Part shown: positions 7,941 to 14,643 of the stretch, piece by piece
How positions within the stretch are numbered: position 1 is the first letter of the stretch
How the letters are laid out: each line of letters begins with the position of its first letter
Source: JBFMFE01 sp040752295
GTDB lineage: Bacteria > UBP15 > UBA6099 > JBFMBQ01
Length of the DNA: 29,311 nt
Assembly (NCBI GenBank): GCA_040752295.1
Contig: JBFMFE010000217.1
Span: 1-29,311, forward strand
Direction of reading: 5' to 3'
The notes under the pieces: generated by a model
Database searches by the model: none
The model's input: the letters and a program-made list of their open reading frames with translations, nothing else
Told to the model about the DNA's origin: nothing
Program-made: the position numbers and the translations under genes

Positions 7941-9047
7941 TCAGATTCCCAGAAGGCGCCTCGCGAAACCGGCGCATATCTCACCGGTCCTGTCCTCGAT
8001 CCCGCCCGGCGTCCGCAGTCCCATGAGGTGGACGTCCATCTCCATCAGGTCGAATCCGGCGAGTTCGAACTGCCCGCGCTCGACGCGCGCCCTGATGCGC
8101 TCCGCGATTTCATACAGCCGCTCCTCGCCCACGCCTATCACGTCGGCGAAACGGGCGGCGTAAATCCCCCTGTGCGCTCCGGCGTCGGCGTCCAACGACA
8201 CGTACGCGCCCTTCGTGCGGACGCCGTCGAGGATTCTCTCGAAGCACAGCGGAAAAACGGCGTCGTCCTCTATCTGCGCTCTCGTGAGGAACCGCACGCC
8301 GCGCCTTTCGAAACCGAGGTAACATTCGGCGAACGCCTTCAGTTCTTCGCCGCCGGTGTCCGTCGTCCGCGGATGGGGATAATCCGAAACGCCCGCGACC
8401 ACGAGGTTCGAGTGCTTCAGCGTGCCTTCGTCGAGCAGAAACTCCAGAAAGTTCCCGCACGTGTATGCGCCGCGGCGAGCCGCGTCGGGGCGGGCGCCTG
8501 CGCCGCCGCCGGACGGGGGAACGGCGGGCGTCGGCGCGCCCATCACAACGGACGCCGCCGCGAGCCTGACGTCCAGGGGCACCGCGTCGAAATGGCTGTC
8601 CAGTACGATCGCTGTCAGCCCGTCGGCGCCGTACCGCCCGCTCAGGGCGGCGAGCGCGCCGCCCGTGAGGGAATGGTCCACGCCCGCCATAATGGGCAGG
8701 TCCGGGAAGACCTCGCCGGCGACGAAGCGCCGCACGGCGTCAGCGTACGTCCGGCACCCGCCCGAATCGAGGAACCCGGCGAACGCGGCGGGTTCCATCC
8801 TCTCCATATCGCACGGCGACGGCTTCGGGGTTAGCCAGGTTTCGACCTTCAACTTGCCCGCCGGTATCACGTCGCCCCGCCGCCAGAACACGTCGAAGAG
8901 GTCGAACGCAAGCACGTCGTAGGGGTCTTTAAACCTGTCCTCGCGTTCAAACCCGGCGGCGGCGAACCGCAGGTACGCCCGCTTGAGGTTCACCTTTTCG
9001 GGCGCGTCGAGCGCGTCCAGAGATGCGCCGAAGAACCGATACCCCAT
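7941..9047 (-). CDS. arginase/agmatinase-fold (ureohydrolase superfamily) protein, substrate unknown
   Basis: Members of this family are binuclear-Mn hydrolases acting on guanidino or formimino groups. The 368-residue protein carries the metal-ligand motifs in order: GVDHS (His125), DSHFD (Asp150, His152, Asp154) and SLDAD (Asp286, Asp288). The usual GFDxxE block appears as GFDLMEMDVH near 331. All six ligands are present. The His-Gly that normally follows the second block (the proton-shuttle His of arginases) appears as Cys197-Gly198. A Pro/Gly/Ala-rich insertion of about 25 residues (171-195) precedes it. The N-terminal 110 residues are longer than usual. It lies 81 nt downstream of nth on the same strand. 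The fold is well supported; the substrate is not inferable. Confidence 0.78.
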   Translation of the reverse strand: MGYRFFGASLDALDAPEKVNLKRAYLRFAAAGFEREDRFKDPYDVLAFDLFDVFWRRGDVIPAGKLKVETWLTPKPSPCDMERMEPAAFAGFLDSGGCRTYADAVRRFVAGEVFPDLPIMAGVDHSLTGGALAALSGRYGADGLTAIVLDSHFDAVPLDVRLAAASVVMGAPTPAVPPSGGGAGARPDAARRGAYTCGNFLEFLLDEGTLKHSNLVVAGVSDYPHPRTTDTGGEELKAFAECYLGFERRGVRFLTRAQIEDDAVFPLCFERILDGVRTKGAYVSLDADAGAHRGIYAARFADVIGVGEERLYEIAERIRARVERGQFELAGFDLMEMDVHLMGLRTPGGIEDRTGEICAGFARRLLGI

Positions 9048-9128
9048 GTCCGGTAAGCCCCGCCGGTTCGTTTTCCGCGCCCGGCGCCGCCGCGCCCGTT
9101 CCGGGAGAAGCGCCTGCCGCCCGGGCGT

Positions 9129-9764
9129 TCAGGCGTTTTTCCCGCCCGTCGGGCAGAAACCTTTGAAAGGGCATTCATGGCAGCGCGGGCGGCGCGGCGC
9201 GCAGATTTCCCGTCCGAAATCAACGAAGACGCTGTTCACCTCCGCCCATCTGTTCCTCGGAACGAGAAGCATGAGAGTCTTTTCCGTGTCATCGGGCGTG
9301 CGCGTCTTCACCCATCCGAGGCGGTTCGTTATGCGGTGGACGTGCGTGTCCACGGCGATCGCTTCCCTGCCGAATCCGTAGTTGAGGACGCAGTTCGCCG
9401 TCTTGCGTCCCACGCCGGGGAGAGACGTCAGCGCCTCCAGCGTGTCGGGCACGCCGCCGCCGTGTTCCGCGAGGAGCGTCCGGGCGATCTCTCTTATCCT
9501 CAGCGCTTTCTGTCTGTACAGCCCTGATTTTCTGAGCGCGCCTTCGAGGTCGGGCAGACTCGCGCGGGCGATCTGCCCGATGTCCTCGAACCTCTCGAAA
9601 AGCCGTTCGGTCACCTCGTCGGTCACTTCGTCCCTGCACCGCTGCGAGACAACAGTCGCCACGAGGACGCGGAACGGGTCGCGCCCCCCGCGCGGAAGCC
9701 CGTACCTCAAGCGCAGCGCGTCGAGCACGTGATTGATTTGCCCGCGTGCGGGTTTGCGTTTCAA
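9129..9764 (-). CDS. nth: endonuclease III, DNA glycosylase/AP lyase
   Basis: Nth removes oxidised pyrimidines and nicks AP sites in base-excision repair. The helix-hairpin-helix LPGVGRKTAN carries catalytic Lys121, and AVDTHVHRI carries Asp139. The [4Fe-4S] loop has spacing C-x6-C-x2-C-x5-C (CAPRRPRCHECPFKGFCP). I place the start at TTG 9764 (211 residues, matching the usual length) with GGATGAG upstream. A GTG at 9860 gives a longer frame, but it lies immediately beside a TATAAT -10 element and would precede or coincide with the transcript start. The segment after the first helix, SQRCRDEVTDEV, is closer to the archaeal-type motif than to the SAQTTD common in bacteria. Confidence 0.93.
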   Translation of the reverse strand: MKRKPARGQINHVLDALRLRYGLPRGGRDPFRVLVATVVSQRCRDEVTDEVTERLFERFEDIGQIARASLPDLEGALRKSGLYRQKALRIREIARTLLAEHGGGVPDTLEALTSLPGVGRKTANCVLNYGFGREAIAVDTHVHRITNRLGWVKTRTPDDTEKTLMLLVPRNRWAEVNSVFVDFGREICAPRRPRCHECPFKGFCPTGGKNA

Positions 9765-9818
9765 GGTCTCATCCCCTGCCTCAGCGCCGCCCCGTCGCCG
9801 CGCCCCGGTCGTTTCGCG

Positions 9819-9852
9819 GCCTGTCTGCGTGCGAACACACGCACAGGCAGGC
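9819..9852. repeat. inverted repeat of the GCCTGYCTG family in the nth leader
   Basis: GCCTGTCTGCGTGCG (9819-9833) and CGCACAGGCAGGC (9840-9852) form an imperfect inverted repeat around a 6-nt loop. It lies between the nth promoter and the preferred nth start, so it should be transcribed as a 5' leader hairpin. Related sequences occur at 11838-11882 and 24779-24798. Confidence 0.65.
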
Positions 9853-9861
9853 GCAGGCACA

Positions 9862-9890
9862 ATTATAACGGGGCGTTTTTCCGCTGTTAA
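9862..9890 (-). promoter_or_regulatory. strong sigma-70-like promoter for nth
   Basis: On the minus strand TTAACA (9890-9885), a 17-nt spacer and a perfect TATAAT (9867-9862) are present. Transcription would begin near 9855, which argues against the GTG at 9860 as the nth start. Confidence 0.7.
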
Positions 9891-10089
9891 ACCCGCGGAC
9901 GGTGCGGCGGCGGGAGCGGGTGGACTAAGACGCTAAAAGCGGTTCAGCGGTTACCGCGGTCGAAGCGGCGGAGCGGGGACGTGCGGAGGGCGGGTTTTTC
10001 TTTCGCTGAAAAAAAGATATTATTTAATGAACGGTGGAAGCCGCGTCCGGCGCAGCCGGTCGGGTCCGCCCCCCGTGGAGCGTGCGCCG

Positions 10090-10653
10090 TTGAAAGACGA
10101 AGCCATGTTCAGGGAGCTTGAACAACAGGTGAACGTCTGCGTGAAGTGCGAGCTTTCGAAATCGCGCACGAACGCGGTTTTCGGCGAGGGCGCGGAGGAT
10201 GCCCGGATAATGTTCATCGGCGAGGGTCCGGGACAGGAGGAAGACGTACAGGGACGCCCCTTCGTAGGGAGGGCGGGAAAGCTCCTGACTCAGATGCTCG
10301 AGGAGATCGGCATCAGGCGGGAGGACGTTTACATCACGAACATAGTGAAGTGCCGCCCGCCGGGCAACAGGGACCCGCTCCCGAAGGAGAGCCTCGCGTG
10401 CAGGGACTACCTCATGGCGCAGATTGCCTACGTCGAGCCGGAGATCGTGTGCGCCCTCGGGCGCGTCGCGCTCCAGGCGCTGCTCGGACAGGACGTCTCC
10501 ATAAGCAGCATCCACGGTCAGGGTCAGCGCTGGAAGGGGATGCTCTTCGTGCCCATCTACCACCCGGCGGCGGGACTTCGGAGCGCCTCCATGATGAAGG
10601 GCGTGAGAGATGATTTCGCGAAATTGAAAAAAATCATCGAAAGGAACCAGTGA
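10090..10653 (+). CDS. type-4 (family 4) uracil-DNA glycosylase, [4Fe-4S]
   Basis: This enzyme excises uracil from DNA. From TTG 10090 the protein is 187 residues. Four Fe-S cysteines are visible: Cys17 and Cys20 (CVKC), Cys88 (VKCRPPGNRDP) and Cys104. The uracil-binding block GEGPGQEEDVQGRPFVG is at 44-60 and the second active-site motif HPAAG contains His158. TTG 10090 has GGAG 9 nt upstream. An in-frame ATG at 10027 would add 21 Arg/Pro-rich residues outside the domain, has no Shine-Dalgarno and sits on an AT-rich, promoter-like stretch. It is the first gene of a closely packed plus-strand group continuing through yggT and divIVA and faces nth across the shared upstream region. Confidence 0.93.
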   Translation: MKDEAMFRELEQQVNVCVKCELSKSRTNAVFGEGAEDARIMFIGEGPGQEEDVQGRPFVGRAGKLLTQMLEEIGIRREDVYITNIVKCRPPGNRDPLPKESLACRDYLMAQIAYVEPEIVCALGRVALQALLGQDVSISSIHGQGQRWKGMLFVPIYHPAAGLRSASMMKGVRDDFAKLKKIIERNQ

Positions 10654-10656
10654 GCC

Positions 10657-10950
10657 GTGGCAGACGCGGGCGCGATCGTCGTCAACGCCGTCAGACTTTA
10701 CGAGTTCGTGCTGATCGTGAGGGTCTTCCTTTCATGGGTGCCGCACGCTCCGGGGCATCCCGTGATCCGCTTCGTCTGCGCCGCGACCGACCCCCTTCTG
10801 AACGTGTGCCGCGAGCTGGTAGCTTCCGTGTTCCGGCTTTTCGGCGCGGATACGCGGTCCAGCCCCGTTGATTTTTCGCCGGTTCTGGCGTTCCTTTTCA
10901 TCGAATTCGTCGTCGTGAGAATCGCCGCTCTCCTGGTGAGCCGGTTCTGA
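10657..10950 (+). CDS. YggT-family integral membrane protein
   Basis: The 97-residue protein has two hydrophobic helices (about 8-27 and 72-95). Family-typical features are RVFLSWVPHAPGHPVIRFV, TDPLLNVCREL and VDFSPVLAFLFIEFV. YggT/YlmG proteins are associated with cell-division clusters and osmotic or membrane functions; the biochemical role is not settled. The GTG start is 3 nt after the UDG stop. The order YggT, DivIVA, then a DUF167 protein recalls the ylm cluster next to ftsZ in Gram-positive bacteria, but the ftsZ neighbours are absent here. Confidence 0.9.
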   Translation: MADAGAIVVNAVRLYEFVLIVRVFLSWVPHAPGHPVIRFVCAATDPLLNVCRELVASVFRLFGADTRSSPVDFSPVLAFLFIEFVVVRIAALLVSRF

Positions 10951-10990
10951 CGCCCCGGACGAGCGGTTAAGGCTGACGGAGGAGCACGAC

Positions 10991-11416
10991 ATGGAATTAT
11001 CGCCGATTGACGTAACGCACAAGGAGTTCGCGAGGGGGTTCAGGGGCTACAGCGTGAGCGAGGTGAAGGAATTTTTAGGAGATGTCGCCGCCTGCATGGA
11101 GAGCCTTGTCTCAATGAAGTCCGCCGCGGAGCGGGAGGCGGAGGAACTCAAGGAACAGCTCGCCAAGTACCTCAACCTCGAGGACACGCTTCAGAAGACG
11201 CTCGTTTTAGCCCAGAGGACGTCCGAGGAGATCGTCGCCGCCGCGAAGAAGGAAGCAGAACTGATTTTAGAACGCGCCGGTATGGACGAGAAGCGCCTCA
11301 GGGACGACTTCGCAAGAGTGAAAGCCGAAAAGGAGGACTTCGAAATCCAGTTCCAGACGCTCCTCGAAACGTTCCTCAAAAGACTGCGGTCTGGCGGAAA
11401 AGGGGAAAAGGACTAA
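10991..11416 (+). CDS. DivIVA/GpsB-type coiled-coil protein
   Basis: The 141-residue protein begins with the DivIVA membrane-binding module, ELSPIDVTHKEFARGFRGYS (2-21), then VSEVKEFL. A long coiled coil runs from about 35 to 130 (EAEELKEQL, AQRTSEEIVAAAKKEAE). DivIVA proteins bind curved membranes and recruit division, polarity or wall-synthesis partners. It is shorter than Bacillus DivIVA and lacks a long C-terminal oligomerisation region. ATG 10991 is preceded by GGAGG. It sits in the same cluster as yggT and a DUF167 gene, as in many bacteria. Confidence 0.88.
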   Translation: MELSPIDVTHKEFARGFRGYSVSEVKEFLGDVAACMESLVSMKSAAEREAEELKEQLAKYLNLEDTLQKTLVLAQRTSEEIVAAAKKEAELILERAGMDEKRLRDDFARVKAEKEDFEIQFQTLLETFLKRLRSGGKGEKD

Positions 11417-11450
11417 AATGAAGCTCGGCGGCGGGCGGTTTTGATCGGGC

Positions 11451-11786
11451 GTGATGAGCGGGCTGCCGGAGATAATAGAGACGGGCGCGGGCTGCGAGTT
11501 CACCGTGCGGGTTGTCCCGCGTGCGCGAGCGAACAGAATCGAGGCGGCGGCGGACGGCGCGATGAGGGTCAGCGTGACGGCGCCGCCGGAGGACGGCAGG
11601 GCGAACCGCGAACTGGTGAAATTTCTCGCCGGGCTTATAGGCGTGGGCGGGAGCAGCGTCAGTATCGTTTCCGGCGGGAGGTCGAGGCGCAAGCGCGTGA
11701 GGGTTGAAGGCGCGTCGCGCGCCGGACTGGAGACCTCGCTGAGGAAGGCTCTCGCCGGTCAGCCTCGTAAAGGAGGAAGACTTTGA
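11451..11786 (+). CDS. DUF167 (YggU/UPF0235) family protein
   Basis: This small protein (about 110 residues) has the DUF167 pattern: FTVRVVPRARANRIEA, then MRVSVTAPPEDGRANREL, then the central SIVSGGRSRRKRVRV. Its molecular role is unknown. It commonly travels with yggT, as here. The start is either GTG 11451 or the adjacent ATG 11454; neither has a strong Shine-Dalgarno. The stop codon overlaps the TTG start of the next gene (TTGA), suggesting translational coupling. Confidence 0.88.
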   Translation: MMSGLPEIIETGAGCEFTVRVVPRARANRIEAAADGAMRVSVTAPPEDGRANRELVKFLAGLIGVGGSSVSIVSGGRSRRKRVRVEGASRAGLETSLRKALAGQPRKGGRL

Positions 11787-12394
11787 AGGAAAAAGAGCGG
11801 GGGCACAAGGCGCCGGGCGCCGCCGGGCAGGGCGGAGCGGCAGACAGGCCTGCCTGTGCCGCTGGCACGGCAGACAGGTGCCGCGAGTGCGGCGGCGAAC
11901 TTGTTGACGAGGAGGATTACGTTTTTTACCGCCGTCTGCGCCGGGCGGCGGCGTACGCGCCCGTCGGCGCGCTCGTCTGCGCCGTGTGGGCGCCTGTGTT
12001 CTGTCTCGTCAGGCTGGCGCTGGAAGGCGGCGGGGCGGGCGGGGGTGAACTCGCGGCGTCCGCCGTTCTCCTGATCGCGCTGAAAAAGATAATCGTGGGC
12101 GCCGTGCTCGGGCTGATCATCGGGCTGATGACCGGCTTCTGGGGCGGCGACGCGGGGATACTTCTCGGCGCGATTGCGGGCGTCCTGGGCGGGTTCTTCG
12201 TCGCGGCGACGCCGCAGCTTCCGCTCAGGTCGGAGGCGGAGTACCGCCTCGACGTGGTGGCGGTCGCGATGGCGGGCGGCGTGCTGTCCGCGCTGACCGC
12301 GCACCTCGTGGATGCCGTCGGCGCCCGCAGGTTCTCGAAGTGGATTGGTCCGGGCTTAAGGACGGAGGGCAAGCCCGCGGAAGGCGCCGGTTAA
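11783..12394 (+). CDS. uncharacterised membrane protein with a short N-terminal Cys motif
   Basis: I do not recognise a family for this 203-residue protein. It starts at TTG 11783, with AGGAGG 6 nt upstream and overlapping the previous stop codon. Residues 1-35 are hydrophilic and include CRECG, a possible half zinc ribbon. Then come hydrophobic stretches around YAPVGALVCAVWAPVFCLV, the Gly-rich IIVGAVLGLIIGLMTGFWGG, and AGILLGAIAGVLGGFFVAA, plus a weaker one near VVAVAMAGGVLSAL, so three or four membrane segments are likely. Part of the N-terminal region (about residues 19-34) is encoded by a palindromic repeat that also occurs elsewhere in the window. Its stop codon shares TTAA with the convergent rpmB stop. 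Confidence 0.75.
   Translation: MKEKERGHKAPGAAGQGGAADRPACAAGTADRCRECGGELVDEEDYVFYRRLRRAAAYAPVGALVCAVWAPVFCLVRLALEGGGAGGGELAASAVLLIALKKIIVGAVLGLIIGLMTGFWGGDAGILLGAIAGVLGGFFVAATPQLPLRSEAEYRLDVVAVAMAGGVLSALTAHLVDAVGARRFSKWIGPGLRTEGKPAEGAG
11838..11882. repeat. palindromic CAGACAGGC/GCCTGCCTG repeat inside a coding region
   Basis: GGCAGACAGGCCTGCCTGTGCC is an imperfect palindrome. It is followed by GGCACGGCAGACAGGTGCC, a second small hairpin with the same CAGACAGG core. The element keeps frame within the membrane-protein gene and relates to copies at 9819-9852 and 24779-24798. Confidence 0.65.
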
Positions 12395-12585
12395 ACAGCC
12401 TTCCTGACCCTGCCCGATTTCAGGCACTGCGTGCAGACCTTCATTTTCTTTACCGCGCCGTTATCCTGGATGACGCGGACGGATTTGAGGTTGGGACGCC
12501 ACACGCGCCGTGTCTTCCTGTTGGAGTGGCTGACGTTGTTGCCGCTCATCGGACCTTTGCCGCAGATGTCGCATCGGAAAGCCAT
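12391..12585 (-). CDS. rpmB: 50S ribosomal protein L28 (zinc-binding form)
   Basis: This 64-residue ribosomal protein begins MAFRCDICGKGPMSGNNVSH and continues with the family's RRVWRPNL and VCTQCLKSGRV. Two CxxC pairs (Cys5/Cys8 and Cys51/Cys54) identify the zinc-binding C+ paralogue. ATG 12585 has AAAGGA upstream. A promoter with TTGACA and TATATT lies directly upstream. The TAA stop shares the palindrome TTAA with the convergent gene's stop. Confidence 0.97.
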   Translation of the reverse strand: MAFRCDICGKGPMSGNNVSHSNRKTRRVWRPNLKSVRVIQDNGAVKKMKVCTQCLKSGRVRKAV

Positions 12586-12616
12586 GACGGTTCCTTTCGC
12601 CGCTGAAATCACGGTC

Positions 12617-12644
12617 AATATAAGGAAAAACGCCGGTTTGTCAA
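12617..12644 (-). promoter_or_regulatory. sigma-70-like promoter for rpmB
   Basis: On the minus strand a perfect TTGACA (12644-12639) is followed by a 16-nt spacer and TATATT (12622-12617), 32 nt upstream of the rpmB ATG. Confidence 0.75.
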
Positions 12645-12685
12645 GATGTTGCCTTATCGCGCCGCGGCGTTCAGCCTCGCGCGGG

Positions 12686-13345
12686 TCAGGCGCCCGACCC
12701 CTCCCCGGCTTCGCGCTCGATGATGACGATCCTTCCCGTCGTTTTTTTCGATTTCTGCGCGTCGGCGTGCTTCAGGACCGTTTCCCCGAGCGGCGCGATT
12801 TCCTTCACGTGTTCCCTCTTGCGTCTCAGCGTGGCGTAGCCGCCGCCTCCTCCCGCTAAAAACCCCGTGGCGGCGACGGTGTACTCGGCGTCGGGGGCGA
12901 TGGGCTTGCCGCGTATGGTGGCTGCCGCGACGCGCCCGCCGGGGGCTTCGTTCAGGTCGCACGTGAAACCGATGCCCGACACCTGTAGAAACCCGCTGAA
13001 GCGCCGGGGGAGAAGCGACACGGAGCGCTCGAGTGCCGCTAAAAGTTCACCGCCCGTGAGCTTCAGGGTGACGACGGGTTCGTTCTCGAACGGCACGTAC
13101 ACGCGGAGGTTTTCGGGCGTGATTTTCCCCGGCTCCGCGTACGCGCCGAGCGAGCCTGCGTTGATGAAGGCGGCGTCCGCCCCGGACGCCGCGCGCATCG
13201 CGTCGGCGACCACGTCGCCGAGAAGCGTTTCCCCGACCTCGGACGGATTTTCGGTCTTTCCCTCGTCCGCGGAAAACAGCGGCGTGCAGGCGGCGAGCGC
13301 CGCCGCGAGCAGCGCCGCCGCCGCCTTAAGATGAATCGCCTTCAT
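12686..13345 (-). CDS. lipoprotein consisting of an orphan 5'-nucleotidase C-terminal domain
   Basis: The 219-residue protein starts at ATG 13345, with GAGGTGG upstream. It has a lipoprotein signal peptide ending in LAAC (Cys20), then ETLLGDVVADAMR, GADAAFINAGSLGA, GKITPENL, PFENEPVVTLKLTGGELLAALE and YTVAATGFLAGGGGGY. These are landmarks of the 5'-nucleotidase/UshA C-terminal substrate-binding domain. The N-terminal metallophosphoesterase domain that carries the catalytic metals is absent, and no such domain is encoded next door. By itself it would not be expected to hydrolyse nucleotides; binding or a partner-dependent role is possible. It lies downstream of prfB on the same strand. Confidence 0.85.
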   Translation of the reverse strand: MKAIHLKAAAALLAAALAACTPLFSADEGKTENPSEVGETLLGDVVADAMRAASGADAAFINAGSLGAYAEPGKITPENLRVYVPFENEPVVTLKLTGGELLAALERSVSLLPRRFSGFLQVSGIGFTCDLNEAPGGRVAAATIRGKPIAPDAEYTVAATGFLAGGGGGYATLRRKREHVKEIAPLGETVLKHADAQKSKKTTGRIVIIEREAGEGSGA

Positions 13346-13401
13346 TTTTCCACCTCGTAACGTTATTTCAATCGGCGGCGGAAACTTACGCTTTTCTGAC
13401 T

Positions 13402-13455
13402 TGTCGGACATGTCGGACCTGTCAGACCTGTCAGACCCGTCGGACGTGTCGGACG
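13402..13455. repeat. 9-bp minisatellite, six units
   Basis: Six consecutive units of consensus TGTCRGACN run as TGTCGGACA, TGTCGGACC, TGTCAGACC, TGTCAGACC, CGTCGGACG, TGTCGGACG. It lies between the prfB stop and the start of the nucleotidase-domain lipoprotein. It is open in both directions (Ser-Asp repeats) but I do not regard it as coding. Confidence 0.9.
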
Positions 13456-13462
13456 CGCCGCG

Positions 13463-14642
13463 TCAGTTCTCATCGTCCGCCTTCCGTTCGGGGCGGGGCG
13501 ACTGCTTCCCGTCCGCCTCCGGTTCCGCGCCGCCCCCGGCGGCTTCCATCTTGAGGTACTCCCAGATGAAATCGTCAATCTCGCCGTCCATCACCGCCTG
13601 CACGTTCCCTTTTTCGAGCCTCGTGCGCAGGTCCTTCACCATTGTGTAGGGCTGGAAGACGTAGCTCCGTATCTGGCTTCCCCACCCGATGTCCTTGAGT
13701 TCGCCCTGGAGTTTCTGGAGTTTTTCGCTCTGTTCGAGGCGCTTCAGCTCGAACAGCTTGGCGCGGAGGATTTTCATGGCGTTCGCCTTGTTCTTGTGCT
13801 GCGAGCGTTCGTTCTGGCACTGGGCGACGGCGCCGGTGGGGAGGTGCGTTATGCGCACCGCGGAATCGGTCTTGTTGACGTGCTGTCCGCCCGCGCCGCT
13901 GGAGCGGAAGGTGTCCACGCGGATATCCTCCGGCTTGATCTCGACGAAGGTGTCCTCCTCGCCGACTTCGGGGAGGACCTCGACGGAAGCGAAAGAGGTG
14001 TGGCGGCGCTTGTTCGCGTCGAACGGGGATATGCGCACGAGGCGGTGGACGCCCTTTTCCGTCCGCAGGAACCCGTAGGCGTTGGGTCCCTCGACGAGTA
14101 GCGTGACGCTTTTTGTTCCCGCCTCCTCGCCCGGCGTGCGGTCGGTCATCGTCACGGTGAACCCCCTGTTTTCAGCCCAACGCAGGTACATCCTCAACAG
14201 CATGTCCACCCAGTCCTGCGCCTCCGTGCCGCCCGCGCCGGCGTGGATGGAGAAGACGGCGTTCGAGCCGTCGTACTCGCCCGACAGAAGCGTGGAGATT
14301 TCGAAGTTTTTGACTTCCTTTTTTATCTTCTCCGCGTCCGCGGCGATTTCGGCGATGGTCGCCTCGTCGTTCTCCGCCTCGGCGAGCTCCGCCAGCGCGA
14401 GGGCGTCTTCCACGCGGCTGAGCATCTGCGTCCACGAAGCGATTTTCTGCAGTTTCAGGTTGCGTTCGCGGGCGACGGCGCGGGCTTTCGCCCGGTCGTT
14501 CCAGAATCCCGGCGCGCCCATCCGTTCTTCGAGTTCCGATACTTCGCCGCGGAGACGGTCGGGGTCAAAGATACCCCCGCATGTTTTCGACCTTCTGGCG
14601 CAGGAGCCTGAGTTCGTCAACCACGGCGGCGGTGTCTATCAT
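13463..14642 (-). CDS. prfB: peptide chain release factor 2 with programmed +1 frameshift
   Basis: RF2 terminates translation at UGA and UAA. Reading begins at ATG 14642 and runs 25 codons (MIDTAAVVDE...MRGYL) to an in-frame TGA at 14567-14565. The sequence there, GGGGGTATCTTTGAC, carries the classical internal Shine-Dalgarno plus CTT TGA C slip site. A +1 shift continues in the frame DPDRLRGEV to the stop at 13463, giving 392 residues. SPF, the UGA-recognition motif, falls at about 205-207 and GGQ at about 251-253, close to their E. coli positions. The frameshift allows RF2 to regulate its own synthesis through UGA termination efficiency. The start codon lies one base after the secA stop. 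Confidence 0.97.
14565..14580 (-). promoter_or_regulatory. programmed +1 ribosomal frameshift site in prfB
   Basis: On the minus strand a G-run Shine-Dalgarno-like element (GGGGG) precedes TAT CTT TGA C. The slippery CTT is at 14570-14568 and the UGA at 14567-14565. The arrangement matches the known E. coli prfB site. Confidence 0.93.
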
Positions 14643-14643
14643 G

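Noticed and set aside
9129..9860. Longer nth frame starting at GTG 9860
   Set aside because: The start abuts a TATAAT -10 element and would add a Cys/Arg-rich, repeat-derived stretch; TTG 9764 gives the normal length.
13401..13649. Frame beginning MSDMSDLSDLSD
   Set aside because: The N-terminus is the 9-bp minisatellite and the rest is antisense to prfB.
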